Shown: positions 37,667 through 47,736, counted from the stretch's first letter. The stretch is DNA of 64,000 nt from Candidatus Sericytochromatia bacterium (GCA_018780035.1 JADMKE010000004.1:365776-429775); one strand, 5' to 3'. Notes: generated by a model not told the origin, from the letters alone. Program-made: numbers and translations.

Positions 37667-38806
37667 ATGGCATATACGCTTGGAATCGATCTGGATATCG
37701 ATCAGGTTAAGTTGTGCCTGATTCACGTTGAAGGCCCACAAAAGGTGCCCTATGTCGATTGGCTGATTTTCCGTGTGCCTTTCCATTTTGGCCCGGATTA
37801 TTATTGTGAATTTGGCGGGGCGTTGATGGAAACCATCGCGCAATTTCTCTATGTCAAAAAAATTGATCCCCAGCAATTAAACAAGATCTATTTTTTGTCG
37901 GGCATGCCCTATTCGGCTTTTGCCAGCTTTGAAGAGGGCCTGCATTACACGGCCAATGTCTTTATTCAATCGCTCTTTGACCCCGAAAAAGTGGGCATTT
38001 TGCGCGCCGATGGCAAACCCTTCACGCCGCGTGAAATTCTCGCTTCGGTCAAAGGGGAGAGTGCCTCTGCCTTTGTGGCCACCCAGTTTTATGGCAGTTC
38101 GTATTTGGCCTCGCGTATGTTTAAAAACGCCGTGGTAATTGATGTGGGCTCACGCGAGACCCATATTACCCCGATTTTAAAGGCCCGGATTGATCCCGAA
38201 GGCCGGGCCAAGTTGGGGCGTTATTTGCGCCACCGGCTCTCACACCACCAATTTATGCCTCACGGTGCGCTGTACACCTCGGTCAACCAGATTCGCCAAT
38301 CGGCCCGCCTCAAAGACCAGGAATTCCCCTTTACCGCACGGGTCTGCCGCATGGTGGTGATCGCCAGTTTGCTCAAATATATTCACCCCGAAATTGCCCG
38401 TGAACACGACTTTCCGCTGCTCAAAGAGAGTGATGCGTATGTCTTGTTGGCCCGTGCGATTGGGCTTGATCTCAAAACGATCAGTCAAAAAGAGTTACAT
38501 GAGCTGGCCCAGGTCATTTATACCGACTTCTGTGACTATCTTGGCGACTCCCTGCAAGCGGTGCTCAAGGCCCAAGGCCGCCAATCTGAACAATTGCAAT
38601 TGGTCTCTTCGGGGGTAGCGGGCAAACACGTCATGGAGCATGCCTTTCGGCGCAATCAATTGGTCAAAGAGCGCTTTGTGCACTTTGCCGATAAACTGCC
38701 CCACCGCCTGCACGAGGCCTCCAATGCCTACGGGATTGCCCTCTATGCCATGGAGCGCCTGATGGATGAAAACTTCCCACCTGAAAAGGTCGAAGTTTTG
38801 CCTTGA
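37667..38806 (+). CDS. ASKHA-fold protein resembling the COG1548 (MfnF/H4MPT-linked) family
   Basis: 379 aa, 3 nt after the FxLYD gene. The N-terminus YTLGIDLDIDQVKLCLIH fits the phosphate-1 loop of actin-like ATPases. Near 150-165, NAVVIDVGSRETHITPI matches the conserved DIGSTTTDIIPI-type motif of COG1548/hydantoinase-A proteins, and GALYTSVNQIRQSA resembles their GELVYTGV segment. SSGVAGKHVMEHAF may be the adenosine motif. No methanopterin or hydantoinase genes are nearby, so the substrate is unclear. It could be a distinct ASKHA branch. Confidence 0.5.
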   Translation: MAYTLGIDLDIDQVKLCLIHVEGPQKVPYVDWLIFRVPFHFGPDYYCEFGGALMETIAQFLYVKKIDPQQLNKIYFLSGMPYSAFASFEEGLHYTANVFIQSLFDPEKVGILRADGKPFTPREILASVKGESASAFVATQFYGSSYLASRMFKNAVVIDVGSRETHITPILKARIDPEGRAKLGRYLRHRLSHHQFMPHGALYTSVNQIRQSARLKDQEFPFTARVCRMVVIASLLKYIHPEIAREHDFPLLKESDAYVLLARAIGLDLKTISQKELHELAQVIYTDFCDYLGDSLQAVLKAQGRQSEQLQLVSSGVAGKHVMEHAFRRNQLVKERFVHFADKLPHRLHEASNAYGIALYAMERLMDENFPPEKVEVLP

Positions 38807-38905
38807 ACGCGCTTCCCTCCCACTTGCCTGAGGATCTGAAAAGCATACGGGCCTTGGCTGGACGGAAGCACACATGTTCATGAGGTTTAAAACTGAGCCG
38901 TGATG

Positions 38906-38932
38906 AAAAAGCCGCCCCCACAGGGACGGCTT
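38906..38932 (-). terminator. Rho-independent terminator after the EF-G-like gene
   Basis: On the minus strand, GCCGTCCC-TGTG-GGGGCGGC (38930-38911) forms an 8-bp stem with one G-U pair, followed by TTTTT (38910-38906). It lies 25 nt after the EF-G-like stop at 38957. The plus-strand operon ending at 38806 has no T-run here, so this serves the minus strand. Confidence 0.75.
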
Positions 38933-38956
38933 CAGACTGTTTCTGAATTTCAAACC

Positions 38957-41041
38957 TTAGCTCTGGCTGACCAGCTCACGCATTTGATCTTTAAGCTGCT
39001 GTTTCTGTAGCTCATGCATTTCCGCATAGTGCGAAAAGCGTGCACTGAAACTGCCCTGACCATGGGTGAGTGAGGTTAAGATCGGTGGATAGTGTAAAAC
39101 TTCAGCCATGGGCAATTCAGCCTGAATCACCTGCACCCCACGTTGTAATTCCATACCCAGGGGGTGGCCGCTCCGACTGCCCAAATCGCTCAGAATTGCG
39201 CCCGTCTGTTCTTCCGCCACGGTGATTTCAAGCTGCATAATCGGCTCAAGCAGCGTGGGTTTGGCCTGTTCATAAGCATTGCGAAAAGCCAGTTTGGCTG
39301 CCAATTGAAAAGCCAGATCTGAAGAATCAACATTGTGGCTGGAACCATCATAAAGCGTAACTTTCAGATCGGTAATCGGCTGACGGGCCAGAATGCCCTC
39401 TTGCAGAATCTCCTGAACGCCCTTTTCAACCGCAGACCAATAGTTACGCGGCACCACACCGCCCACAATCTGGGTTTCAAAGACAAAGCCAGCCCCCCGG
39501 GGCAAGGGTTCTAAACGCAGCCAGACATCGCCATACTGGCCATGCCCTCCAGTCTGCTTCTTATGTTTGCCTTGAGCCTCCGCCATCTGGGTAATCGTTT
39601 CACGGTAGGGAATCCGGGGCTCAGAAAGTTTGACTTCAACGTGATAACGAGAGGCCAAACGTTCAATCAGCAACTCCACATGGGCCTGTCCCACACCTCC
39701 CAAAACCGACTGGTGGGTGGCAGGATCCACAGAAAGGGTAAAGTAGGGGTCTTCTTCCTTGAGCTTGTGCAAGCCATTGGCCAACTTGTTTTCATCCTGG
39801 CGGTGCTTGGGAGCAATCGCCACAGCATAAATCGGCTCGGGTTTTTTCAGCGGATACAGCACAAAGGTTTGACCTGAAAGCTGGGTTGCCAGAAGGGTGT
39901 CACCGGTTTGGGTGTGCGCCAGTTTCGCCACCGCGCCAATATCTCCCGCCACCAATTCTTCTACGGCTTCGGTCTTTTTGCCCTGCATACGCATCAGTTT
40001 TCCGATCCGTTCATTGTGGCCATTGGCATTCAAAACGTTCTGACCATTCTGAAGCGAGCCCGAAAAGACGCGGAATAACGAGATCTTACCCAGATAGGGA
40101 TCCGTCACGGTCTTAAAGACATAGGCACTGAAAAGTTTTTCCTGGGTCAAATCCACTTCCCACGTTTTTTCAGCATTTTCAACATCCTGGCAGACCACAG
40201 GCCCACGTTCTTCGGGATGAACGGCCAAATATTTTAGCGCACTGACCAGACTGTGAAGCCCAGCTCCCGTTTTACCAGAGCCCGAAAGCAAAAGATGACG
40301 GTGTCCGGCTTTGAAACTGTCATGAATCACATGACGAACTTCATCCACAGGCAAATGGCCGGTTTCGAGATAGGTATCGAGTAAATGCGCATCTTCTTCA
40401 GAAACTTCTTCGACCAGGGTTTCCAACCCCTGGGCCACGTCCACATCGGCTGGAATCTCTTTGGCATGGCCTTCACGGGATTCATCTGTGACCCAGGCTT
40501 CTTCTTCGAGAACCTCCACATTGCCACTCAAATTATGGCCATGTCCAATGGGCAAGGTCAGGTGATAAAGGTTTTGAAAATCAGGGGTTTCTTCAAGCTG
40601 AGCTGCAAAGGTCTCAAAATCCGCCAGATCATGGTCGAGTTTATTGACAAAGAGCATACAGGGCAAATGGCGCTCGCGAATCGCGGCCATCAGTTTTTGA
40701 GTGGTAATATCCAACCCCTTGAGAGGGTCCAAGACCAAAATCACGCTTTCTACGACATTCAAACTGTCCAAGCTTTCATGTAAAAAATCCTGAAAACCAG
40801 GGGTGTCGATAAAATTAAACAGCCAACCGTCTTCCGTGCTGACCTGACACAAGCTGCTGCCCAGGGAAAGATGGCGGCGAATTTCATCGGCATCATAATC
40901 TGAAACCGTTGTACCCGCTTCGATCGTCCCTTTTTGGGAGATGGCCCCCAGATAATGTAAAAGGGACTCCACTAGGGTGGTTTTACCACTGCCGAAAGTC
41001 CCCAATATCGCAATATTTCTTTTTTTTGAGTCCTCAGTCAT
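38957..41041 (-). CDS. EF-G-like translational GTPase with altered GTPase motifs
   Basis: 694 aa with the five-domain EF-G layout. G1 is GTFGSGKTT (not GHIDAGKTT), G3 is DTPGF and G4 NKLD. The catalytic His of DTPGH is replaced by Phe, as in EF-G-like proteins of actinobacteria and others. Domain IV is present (GHGQYGDVWLRLEPLPRG) and so is domain V (ILSDLGSRSGHPLGMELQ). Domain G has an insert of about 60 acidic residues (WVTDESREGHAKEI..). It is therefore not the housekeeping EF-G but a paralogue of unknown role. Direct repeats and a palindrome lie upstream (41106-41157). Confidence 0.88.
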   Translation of the reverse strand: MTEDSKKRNIAILGTFGSGKTTLVESLLHYLGAISQKGTIEAGTTVSDYDADEIRRHLSLGSSLCQVSTEDGWLFNFIDTPGFQDFLHESLDSLNVVESVILVLDPLKGLDITTQKLMAAIRERHLPCMLFVNKLDHDLADFETFAAQLEETPDFQNLYHLTLPIGHGHNLSGNVEVLEEEAWVTDESREGHAKEIPADVDVAQGLETLVEEVSEEDAHLLDTYLETGHLPVDEVRHVIHDSFKAGHRHLLLSGSGKTGAGLHSLVSALKYLAVHPEERGPVVCQDVENAEKTWEVDLTQEKLFSAYVFKTVTDPYLGKISLFRVFSGSLQNGQNVLNANGHNERIGKLMRMQGKKTEAVEELVAGDIGAVAKLAHTQTGDTLLATQLSGQTFVLYPLKKPEPIYAVAIAPKHRQDENKLANGLHKLKEEDPYFTLSVDPATHQSVLGGVGQAHVELLIERLASRYHVEVKLSEPRIPYRETITQMAEAQGKHKKQTGGHGQYGDVWLRLEPLPRGAGFVFETQIVGGVVPRNYWSAVEKGVQEILQEGILARQPITDLKVTLYDGSSHNVDSSDLAFQLAAKLAFRNAYEQAKPTLLEPIMQLEITVAEEQTGAILSDLGSRSGHPLGMELQRGVQVIQAELPMAEVLHYPPILTSLTHGQGSFSARFSHYAEMHELQKQQLKDQMRELVSQS

Positions 41042-41105
41042 AAGGCATGCTCCTTCTCAAATAATCTCTACAAGGATCATATCCCTCTTGAGCGACTCAA
41101 CGCCA

Positions 41106-41157
41106 ATATCTGCATCAGTTCCAGAATATATCTGCATCATGGGCAGAAGATATATTC
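41106..41157. repeat. Direct and inverted repeats upstream of the EF-G-like gene
   Basis: The 12-mer ATATCTGCATCA occurs exactly at 41106-41117 and 41128-41139, 22 nt apart (about two helical turns). The second copy overlaps GAATATATCT (41124-41133), which is exactly the inverted repeat of AGATATATTC (41148-41157). They lie 65-117 nt upstream of the EF-G-like start at 41041 and just downstream of the RND gene (41178). This is operator-like. No regulator gene is adjacent. Confidence 0.5.
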
Positions 41158-41177
41158 CGTGTTAGAATGTGGGTAAT

Positions 41178-44100
41178 TTATGTGTTTTCTGGCCCTGGTT
41201 CCAAACTCTCGGTTTCATTTTCTGGCTCTTCATGATTGATTTTAAAGCCGGTCACCCGTGAGACCCAGTGCACAAAGTCATCCATCAGGGTGAAGACCAC
41301 GGGCACCACCAAAAGCGTGAGCAGGGTGGAGGTGATCAATCCGCCAATCACAGCGACCGCCATCGGGGCGCGGGTCTCCGAGCCGGCTGTAAGTTTGAGG
41401 GCCACGGGCAACATGCCCGCAATCATGGCGATCGTGGTCATTAAAATGGGCCGCAATCGCACCGGACCCGCCAGCAGCAAGGCTGCGTTGCGCTCCATGC
41501 CACTTTTGATCAGGGTAATGCTGTAGTCCACTAACAAGATCGAGTTCTTGACGACCAGACCCAAAAGCATGACGATCCCAATCAGGGTAAACAGACCCAA
41601 TTCTTGATTGGCGAGAAAGAGCCCCAAAAATGCACCTGCAAACGAGAGGGGCAGGGCCGCCATGATCGTGAGCGGATGTAAAAAATGCTCAAACTGTGAG
41701 GCCAGAATCAGGTAGATAAAGATCACGGCCAGCAACATGGCTTGGCCCATACTCGAAAACGAGTCTTTCATGCGCTCGGCCTGGCCCTGAAACTGGTATT
41801 TGACCCCCGATGGCAATTGCATTTTTTTCAGCTCAGCTGTAACTGGATTGATAATTTCGCTCAAAGAGGCGCCAGGAATGGCGTTGGCATAGACCATGAC
41901 CTGCCGCTCGCGGTCGTAGCGGTTGATATTCGTCGGACCCAATTCAAAGCGAATTTCAGCCAAGGCCCCCAGTGGGATCTGGGCACCAGAAGCTGTTTGC
42001 ACAGGCAGTGAACGCAGGCGCTCATAGTCGTAGCGCTCGGCATTGTTGAGGCGCACCCGGATGTCCACATTGGTGTTGTCCAGGCGCATCTGGCTGGCCA
42101 AATCGCCCAAGGAGGCGGCCCGAATCGTGCTGGCCAGTACGGCGGGTGTGACACCCAATTCCATGGCCCGGCGCTGATCGACCTTGAGATGCAATTCTTG
42201 GCGGGGGGTGCCGGTGGAGGTTTTGGAGACCTTGACCACCGACATCTGATGCAATCGGCCCACGAGTTTGTCTGCCACCATTTGCAGGTCTTCGAGTTTA
42301 TCTCCCTGCAGCGAGAGATTCATATCAAAGGTATTGCCTGTGCCATCGTCCACCCCTTGGGTTTCGCGGTAAGAAATGATCGCGCCAGGGATATTTTCAG
42401 TGAGCTTTTGCAAGCGGGTTTGCACCGAAGCGGCACTTTCGCGGCGGCCCTCTTTTTTTGATTTGAGCGTGACAGAGACAGAGCCTGCATCCGTGGCACC
42501 CCGGCTGGAGCCGGCGGTGATCAACAAACTTTCGACCAGGGGTTCTGTTTTGACGCGTTTGGCGATTTCCCAGAGAATGCCTGCGGTTTGTTCCAAGCTG
42601 CTGCCCGAAGGCAAATCGACCCCAATTGAAAATTCTTCGCGGTCGTTTTTGGGGGCAAATCCGGCGGGCAATAAGCTGGCAATGGGGATGGCCAGCACAA
42701 AGATCAACACAGCAATGCCGAGGGTGGTAAAGCGGCGGCGAAGGGCCCAGCGCAAAATTCCCTGATAGCTGCCACCAATGCCTTTGACTGCGGCAGCGTG
42801 TTCATCGACATGTTTGGCGGGCATGGGTTTGAGAAAATAGGCCGCCAGCATGGGGGTCAGGGTGCGGGCCACCAGCAGCGAGACCAACACCGCGCAGGAC
42901 ACCGTCAGACCAAATTGTCTGAAAAAGCGCCCAATCATGCCCCCCATAAAACCCACGGGGGCAAAAACGGCGACAATTGAAAAGGTGGTGGCGACAACGG
43001 CCAGGCCAATTTCGTTGGTGGCGTTGATGGCGGCCCGAAAGGGGTGTTCCCCCATTTCGATATGCCTGTAAATATTCTCCAGATCGACCACCGCGTCATC
43101 GACCAAGATGCCGACCACCAGCGAGAGCCCCATCAAACTCATAAAATTGAGCGAGAAGCCCAACATATTCATAAAGGTATAGGTCGAGATCACGGAGGTG
43201 GGAATGGCAATGGCGGCAATGATCGTGCCGCGCACTGTGCGCAAAAACAAAAAGATCACAATCACGGCCAGCAGAGAGCCCACCAGCAATTCTTCCATGG
43301 CCCCGTCTTTGGATTCTTCGATAAATTTGGCGGTGTCAAACGAGAGGTCGATTTTCATACCCGGCGGCAGGTCTTTGCGGATTTTTTCGACTTCGGCATC
43401 CAGGCGGTGGGCCATATCGACGGTATTGGTGCCCGATTGTTTTTGAATCGACAGCACCACAGCGGGCTGGCCATTCCACCATGTGCGTGAGCTGAGGTCT
43501 TTAAAGCCGTCTTGAACTTGGCCCAAATCGCTGAGCAAGAGCACTTTCCCCCCGTTGATGGTGATCGGGGTTTGGGCAATTTGTTGCGCGGTTTTGTAGG
43601 CGTTGACGGTGCGCATGACAATCACGGATTTGCCGGTGTCGATCTGGCCGCTGGGGAAGTCGAGGTTTTCTTGCTGCAAGCGGGATGAAACCTGGGCTGG
43701 GGTGATTTTGTACTGGGACAACAGGGCTGGATTGAGCATGATTTGGACTTCGCGCTCTTGGCCGCCCAAAATGCTGACCTCGGCCACGCCATTGACTTTT
43801 TGCAATTGGTTTTTGAGTTCGTCGCGGGCAAATTCGGTGATTTCAGGCAGGCTTTGACGTCCGGTAATGGCATAAAAAAGCACAGGGGTGGCATTGGGAT
43901 CGACGCGGGCAATGATCGGCTCATCGGCATCGAGGGGCAATTTTTTGCGCACAAGGGCGACTTTTTCGGTGACTTCGTTGGCGGCTTCTTTGATGCTTTT
44001 TTCGAGTTTAAACTGAATAATTACGGTCGCGATGCCGTTGCTGGAGGTCGAGGTGATATGTTCGATCCCATTTAAGGCACTGACGGCGTCTTCGAGGGGC

Positions 44101-44336
44101 TTGGCAACCAGGGTTTCCATTTCGCGGGCCGAGGCGCCGGGGTAGGTGGTTGAGATTGAGACAATTGGAAAGCTGACATCGGGGAAGAGTTCGACCGGCA
44201 GGTTGATATACGACATCAGCCCCAGTACCAACATGCAAACAATCAACATGACGGTACTCACTGGTCGCCGAATGGCCATTTCGGAGATATTAAAACCAGT
44301 GGACTTTTCTGCTTCGGGTGGAGGATTAGCTGCCAT
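41178..44336 (-). CDS. RND efflux pump inner-membrane transporter (AcrB/MexB-type, HAE family)
   Basis: 1052 aa from ATG 44336 (GAGGTGG 7 nt upstream); an open frame reaches 44411 but would overlap the adaptor gene further. Seen: N-terminal [17 protein letters not shown], periplasmic porter region, the proton-relay pair in [16 protein letters not shown], and the relay Lys in [15 protein letters not shown]. Twelve membrane segments with two large periplasmic loops are evident. It exports drugs, detergents or lipids using the proton gradient. It overlaps the adaptor gene by 11 nt. No outer-membrane TolC-type gene lies nearby. Confidence 0.93.
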   Translation of the reverse strand: MAANPPPEAEKSTGFNISEMAIRRPVSTVMLIVCMLVLGLMSYINLPVELFPDVSFPIVSISTTYPGASAREMETLVAKPLEDAVSALNGIEHITSTSSNGIATVIIQFKLEKSIKEAANEVTEKVALVRKKLPLDADEPIIARVDPNATPVLFYAITGRQSLPEITEFARDELKNQLQKVNGVAEVSILGGQEREVQIMLNPALLSQYKITPAQVSSRLQQENLDFPSGQIDTGKSVIVMRTVNAYKTAQQIAQTPITINGGKVLLLSDLGQVQDGFKDLSSRTWWNGQPAVVLSIQKQSGTNTVDMAHRLDAEVEKIRKDLPPGMKIDLSFDTAKFIEESKDGAMEELLVGSLLAVIVIFLFLRTVRGTIIAAIAIPTSVISTYTFMNMLGFSLNFMSLMGLSLVVGILVDDAVVDLENIYRHIEMGEHPFRAAINATNEIGLAVVATTFSIVAVFAPVGFMGGMIGRFFRQFGLTVSCAVLVSLLVARTLTPMLAAYFLKPMPAKHVDEHAAAVKGIGGSYQGILRWALRRRFTTLGIAVLIFVLAIPIASLLPAGFAPKNDREEFSIGVDLPSGSSLEQTAGILWEIAKRVKTEPLVESLLITAGSSRGATDAGSVSVTLKSKKEGRRESAASVQTRLQKLTENIPGAIISYRETQGVDDGTGNTFDMNLSLQGDKLEDLQMVADKLVGRLHQMSVVKVSKTSTGTPRQELHLKVDQRRAMELGVTPAVLASTIRAASLGDLASQMRLDNTNVDIRVRLNNAERYDYERLRSLPVQTASGAQIPLGALAEIRFELGPTNINRYDRERQVMVYANAIPGASLSEIINPVTAELKKMQLPSGVKYQFQGQAERMKDSFSSMGQAMLLAVIFIYLILASQFEHFLHPLTIMAALPLSFAGAFLGLFLANQELGLFTLIGIVMLLGLVVKNSILLVDYSITLIKSGMERNAALLLAGPVRLRPILMTTIAMIAGMLPVALKLTAGSETRAPMAVAVIGGLITSTLLTLLVVPVVFTLMDDFVHWVSRVTGFKINHEEPENETESLEPGPENT

Positions 44337-45684
44337 GGGTTGCCACCTCTTTGACTGCTGGCTGGATTTGGACTTTGTCGCCGGGGCGGACAAAACTGGT
44401 GCCTTTGACAATCACCTGATCCAGCGGGCTCAGGCCCTGACGGATTTCAACCGCTTCGGGGGTACGCAGGCCGGTTAAAACGGTTTTGGCTTGAACCGTC
44501 CCTGTTTGGTTTTTTATTTTGGTATCTTTGCCTAAATTGACCGTATAGACCCAAGTTTTGTCATTTTCGCGAATCAGGGCTTCTGGGGGAACCGTGAGGG
44601 CCTGGGGTTTTTCTGCCAGCACAATTTCACAGTCGAGCAACATGCCCGAACGAACGGCACTGCCGCGATCAAGCTGGGCTGTGAGTTTGACCAAACGGGT
44701 CTGGGGATTGACCACGGGGGCGATGGCGGTAATCTGAGCCACAAGTACCCGCTGACCCAGGGCCGAGCTGCGCACTTGGACACGTTGTCCAAGTTGAATC
44801 CGTTCCAATTCCCGCTCGGGCAAAAAGAGTTCGATTTCGGGCCGGCTGTTTTCGGCCAGGCTCAAAACGGCGTTGGGAGGGCCAACAAAACTGCCAGGAT
44901 CGAGGTTTTGCTGGGTAACAACACCCGTTAAGGGGGAGACCAAGCGGTAATTTTGCAATTGGGCTTGGTAGAGCTGAATTGTGGCCAAAGCCTGGTTGTG
45001 TTGGGCGCGGGCGGCCTCGATCTGTTCGGGGCGGGTACCATCCAATAATTGCTGTAAATTGGCACGGGCGCCGACAATTTGCTGTTCCATTGCCATGATT
45101 TGCTGTTGGCTGCTCTGCAATTGGGTTTTGGACATTTCCAATTGTTGGACGGTAATCACACCTTCGTTGGCCAAACTCTGTTGGCGCAGCAGATCTCTTT
45201 CACTCTGGGCGCGGCTGGCTTGCAATTGGCCCAGACTGGCTTGCAATTGACGCACACTGGCGCGGGCCTGGGCGATTTGGGTTTGCAGGGGGCCGTTGAC
45301 CATTTGATTCAAATTGGCTTTGGCGGCCTGGGCCGAAGCTTTGGCTTGTAAAAGTTGGGCGTCGAGTTCGCTGTGTTCTATCTCACCCAGGGTTTGTCCC
45401 CGATAAACGGGGCTGCCTTCTTTGACATACAGGGCCGTCAAACGGCCATTGACTTTGGGGACCAATTGCACTTCTTGCATCGCGACTACATTGCCAGGGA
45501 GTTTGAGAATATCGAGCAGACGGCCTTTGTGGGGCTGGGCGACTGCAACCGCTGTGGGAGGGGGGACCTGGTGTTTGAGCGCCTCTTCGCGGGCTTTTTT
45601 TTGCTGTACCCGACTGGCCACGAGTCCTGCAAAGAGCAGGACAAAAACCAGAATTCCACCGATGATAAGCCGTTTTTTATTCAT
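44326..45684 (-). CDS. RND periplasmic adaptor (membrane fusion protein)
   Basis: 452 aa, N-terminal anchor at residues 5-25, then a barrel-sandwich half motif (VNGRLTALYVKEGSPVYRGQTLGEIE), a long Gln/Ala-rich hairpin coiled coil (110-240; QLQASLGQLQASRAQSERDLLRQQ) and the second lipoyl half (YRLVSPLTGVVTQQNLDPGSFVG). The beta-barrel and membrane-proximal domains follow. It links the RND pump to an outer-membrane channel. It is the first gene of the operon, downstream of the AT-rich repeats at 45706-45816. Confidence 0.92.
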   Translation of the reverse strand: MNKKRLIIGGILVFVLLFAGLVASRVQQKKAREEALKHQVPPPTAVAVAQPHKGRLLDILKLPGNVVAMQEVQLVPKVNGRLTALYVKEGSPVYRGQTLGEIEHSELDAQLLQAKASAQAAKANLNQMVNGPLQTQIAQARASVRQLQASLGQLQASRAQSERDLLRQQSLANEGVITVQQLEMSKTQLQSSQQQIMAMEQQIVGARANLQQLLDGTRPEQIEAARAQHNQALATIQLYQAQLQNYRLVSPLTGVVTQQNLDPGSFVGPPNAVLSLAENSRPEIELFLPERELERIQLGQRVQVRSSALGQRVLVAQITAIAPVVNPQTRLVKLTAQLDRGSAVRSGMLLDCEIVLAEKPQALTVPPEALIRENDKTWVYTVNLGKDTKIKNQTGTVQAKTVLTGLRTPEAVEIRQGLSPLDQVIVKGTSFVRPGDKVQIQPAVKEVATHGS

Positions 45685-45705
45685 GTGATTTTTCTTTTGA
45701 GTGAC

Positions 45706-45816
45706 AATTTAGATAATTTTTCAACAATGTTTTATGGCTGAAATAATTTAGATTGAAATTATTTTGTAATACTTTTATTTTATTTAATAAATATTTTAGT
45801 ATCTAAAGTATTTTAG
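45706..45816. repeat. Repeated TTTAGAT and TATTTTAG motifs upstream of the RND operon
   Basis: AATTTAGAT occurs at 45706-45714 and 45745-45753, and its core appears inverted as ATCTAAA at 45801-45807. TATTTTAG occurs at 45792-45799 and 45809-45816, 17 nt apart. The 45685-45829 interval is very AT-rich, so chance is possible. Candidate operator sites for the efflux operon; no TetR or MarR gene is adjacent. Confidence 0.3.
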
Positions 45817-45819
45817 CAC

Positions 45820-45861
45820 AAAAGAATAGCCCCACAAGGTGATTTGATTCACCTTGTGGGG
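45820..45861 (-). terminator. Strong hairpin terminator after ygiC
   Basis: CCCCACAAGGTGA (45830-45842) pairs exactly with TCACCTTGTGGGG (45849-45861), a 13-bp stem. On the minus strand it is followed by CTATTCTTTT, an interrupted T-run. It lies 60 nt after the glutathionylspermidine synthase-like stop at 45921. Confidence 0.7.
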
Positions 45862-45920
45862 AAGAAAAAGAGAAGAAATTTTTGCTTTATAACGAAAGTG
45901 TCTTTGGGGTGAAAGACGCT

Positions 45921-47081
45921 TTAGCCTTGGATAAAATGAGGCACAAAACGCGAGGCGTTGGTGGTGATGGGCCCCAAATCTTCGCGAATGCCAATACCCG
46001 CCGCATCCCCCCGTATAACCCAAGAACCCAGCACGGCCGTCCAGCCATCGTAGACCGGCAAAGGGTGGTAGGCCTGGATGATATGCCCTTCGGCGCCATA
46101 GTCGCCGCCCAATTCGAGCACATCGCCCTCTTGCACGAGGGTAATATTGGCGCCTTCGCGGCTGAAGAGGGGCTTTTTGACATAACGTGAGCCCACTTTT
46201 AAATAGGCGTCCGGGTCGTCGGCAAAATAGGCGGGCAGCAAATTGGGATGCCCCGGATACATCTCCCAGAGCAGGGGCAAAATGCCTTTGTTGGAGAGCA
46301 GCATTTTCCAGGGGGGTTCAATCCAGCGTGCGCCGGTATAAGGCAATTGGGGGCCAAAGTCCTCGCGCACCATCATTTCCCAGGGATAAAGCTTAAAAAT
46401 CGCTTCGATCACCCGATCTTGCAAATCGGTCAAGCGTCCGGCACTGTCCATACCAATTTGGTTCATGTCCATTAATTCTGTGGGATAGCCGACCTGTTGA
46501 AAGAGCCCTTCGAGATAGCGCACGGTGCCTGTGTCTTCGTCGCTGTCGGTGACGCAGCCAAAATGCACAAGGGTGTCGATCCCCAATTCGGGGATACCGG
46601 CCAGCAGTTTTTCTTCAATTGAATTGAATTGGTCGGCATCAACGGGCAAAATGCCTTTGGCAATGAGGTCTTCGAGCCACAGCCATTGAAAAACGGCGGA
46701 CTCATACAACGAGGTGGGGGTGTCTGCGTTAAATTCCAGCATTTTGGCAGGGCCCCGGCCATCGTAGGCCAGATCAAAGCGGCCATAGAGCGTGGGTTCG
46801 TCGCGGTTCCAGCTGTGGCGAATCCAGTCCCGACAAAAGGGCGGAATTGCCAGCTTTTCCAGCCACTCTTCCCGTTGCAGGGCCTCTTCGACCACGGCAT
46901 AACACATCTCCACCAATTCACCCGTGGGGGTTTCGAGATCTTTTTCGACTTGCTCCAGGCTAAATTGGTAGGCCCGGCCTTCGTGCCAATAGGGCTCGCC
47001 GTCGATAGTATGAAAGGTGAACCCCGTTTCGTCTGCCAAATCGAGGGCGTAGGGACGGGGTTCGAAGGCGCGCAATTCCAT
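45921..47081 (-). CDS. ygiC: Glutathionylspermidine synthase-like ATP-grasp protein (YgiC/YjfC family)
   Basis: 386 aa, the usual length of stand-alone GSP-synthase-fold proteins. Seen: PYWHEGRAYQFSLEQVEKDLE, LYGRFDLAYDG, KMLEFNADTPTSLYESAVFQW, GIDTLVHFG, PPWKMLLSNKGILPLLWEMYPGHPNLLPAYF, YVKKPLFSREGANI (ATP-grasp), and a C-terminal GSWVIRGDAAGIGIRE. It lacks the amidase domain of E. coli Gsp. The family is thought to ligate peptide or amine substrates; the true substrate is unknown. It overlaps the ygiB-like gene by 1 nt. Confidence 0.9.
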   Translation of the reverse strand: MELRAFEPRPYALDLADETGFTFHTIDGEPYWHEGRAYQFSLEQVEKDLETPTGELVEMCYAVVEEALQREEWLEKLAIPPFCRDWIRHSWNRDEPTLYGRFDLAYDGRGPAKMLEFNADTPTSLYESAVFQWLWLEDLIAKGILPVDADQFNSIEEKLLAGIPELGIDTLVHFGCVTDSDEDTGTVRYLEGLFQQVGYPTELMDMNQIGMDSAGRLTDLQDRVIEAIFKLYPWEMMVREDFGPQLPYTGARWIEPPWKMLLSNKGILPLLWEMYPGHPNLLPAYFADDPDAYLKVGSRYVKKPLFSREGANITLVQEGDVLELGGDYGAEGHIIQAYHPLPVYDGWTAVLGSWVIRGDAAGIGIREDLGPITTNASRFVPHFIQG

Positions 47082-47659
47082 TAGCTGGACATGCTGGCGC
47101 GGGACATCGCACCAAAACCACCGCGTTTGAGTGTGCTGGTGGTGCGGGTGGGACGGCTGGTGACCACAGAACGTGAGATCTTTTGACGGCCTGTGGTACT
47201 GGAAACGACCATGCCCCTATTGGTCATAAACGGGCCAGCAGAGCCTCCTGCATAGGTGCGATACATGGGCTGCGACAGGGACTGTCCAATCATAATGCCC
47301 GCCATCATTGGCATAAAGCTGCTGTGGTGGTGCACAACGGTGGTGTGACCGCTGCCATCGCTGGTGGCGGGTGCGGTTTCGCCGCTGTTGCCATTTTCAT
47401 CTTCACATCGTCCCACACCAAATTCGGCTTCACAATCGGCTTTGCTTTCAAATTTGGGAGCCACGTCTTTGTGTTCGGCTTGGGCTTTGGCATACAGCTC
47501 TTGGCACTGCACTTGATTGTATTGGCCAATTGCGACACATTGTTCAATGCTTTCTACCACTGAGGCGTCTTCTTGTTTTTCGCCACAGCCGGTCATCAGG
47601 CTGAGAGACATCACCGAGCCGATAATGGCGGGTGTGACCCGCCGAGAACGTTTGAGCAT
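47081..47659 (-). CDS. ygiB: YgiB-like DUF1190 lipoprotein
   Basis: 192 aa with a lipobox LMTGC (Cys near residue 25). The mature part has the DUF1190 pattern: paired Cys (EQCVAIGQYNQVQCQELY, then DCEAEFGVGRCED), a His-rich HHHSSFMPMMAG, and a Gly/Ser/Arg tail with SRSV repeats. In enterobacteria DUF1190 genes (ygiB, yjfM) sit beside ygiC/yjfC, exactly as here, and the overlap shows an operon. Role unknown; probably an envelope partner of the ligase. Confidence 0.85.
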   Translation of the reverse strand: MLKRSRRVTPAIIGSVMSLSLMTGCGEKQEDASVVESIEQCVAIGQYNQVQCQELYAKAQAEHKDVAPKFESKADCEAEFGVGRCEDENGNSGETAPATSDGSGHTTVVHHHSSFMPMMAGIMIGQSLSQPMYRTYAGGSAGPFMTNRGMVVSSTTGRQKISRSVVTSRPTRTTSTLKRGGFGAMSRASMSS

Positions 47660-47736
47660 CTTGAAACAGTCCTTCTCATATAATCTAGCAACCCTTCTAT
47701 TTTAACGTCTGAGGCCCGCTCTGACTATGCTCGCGA

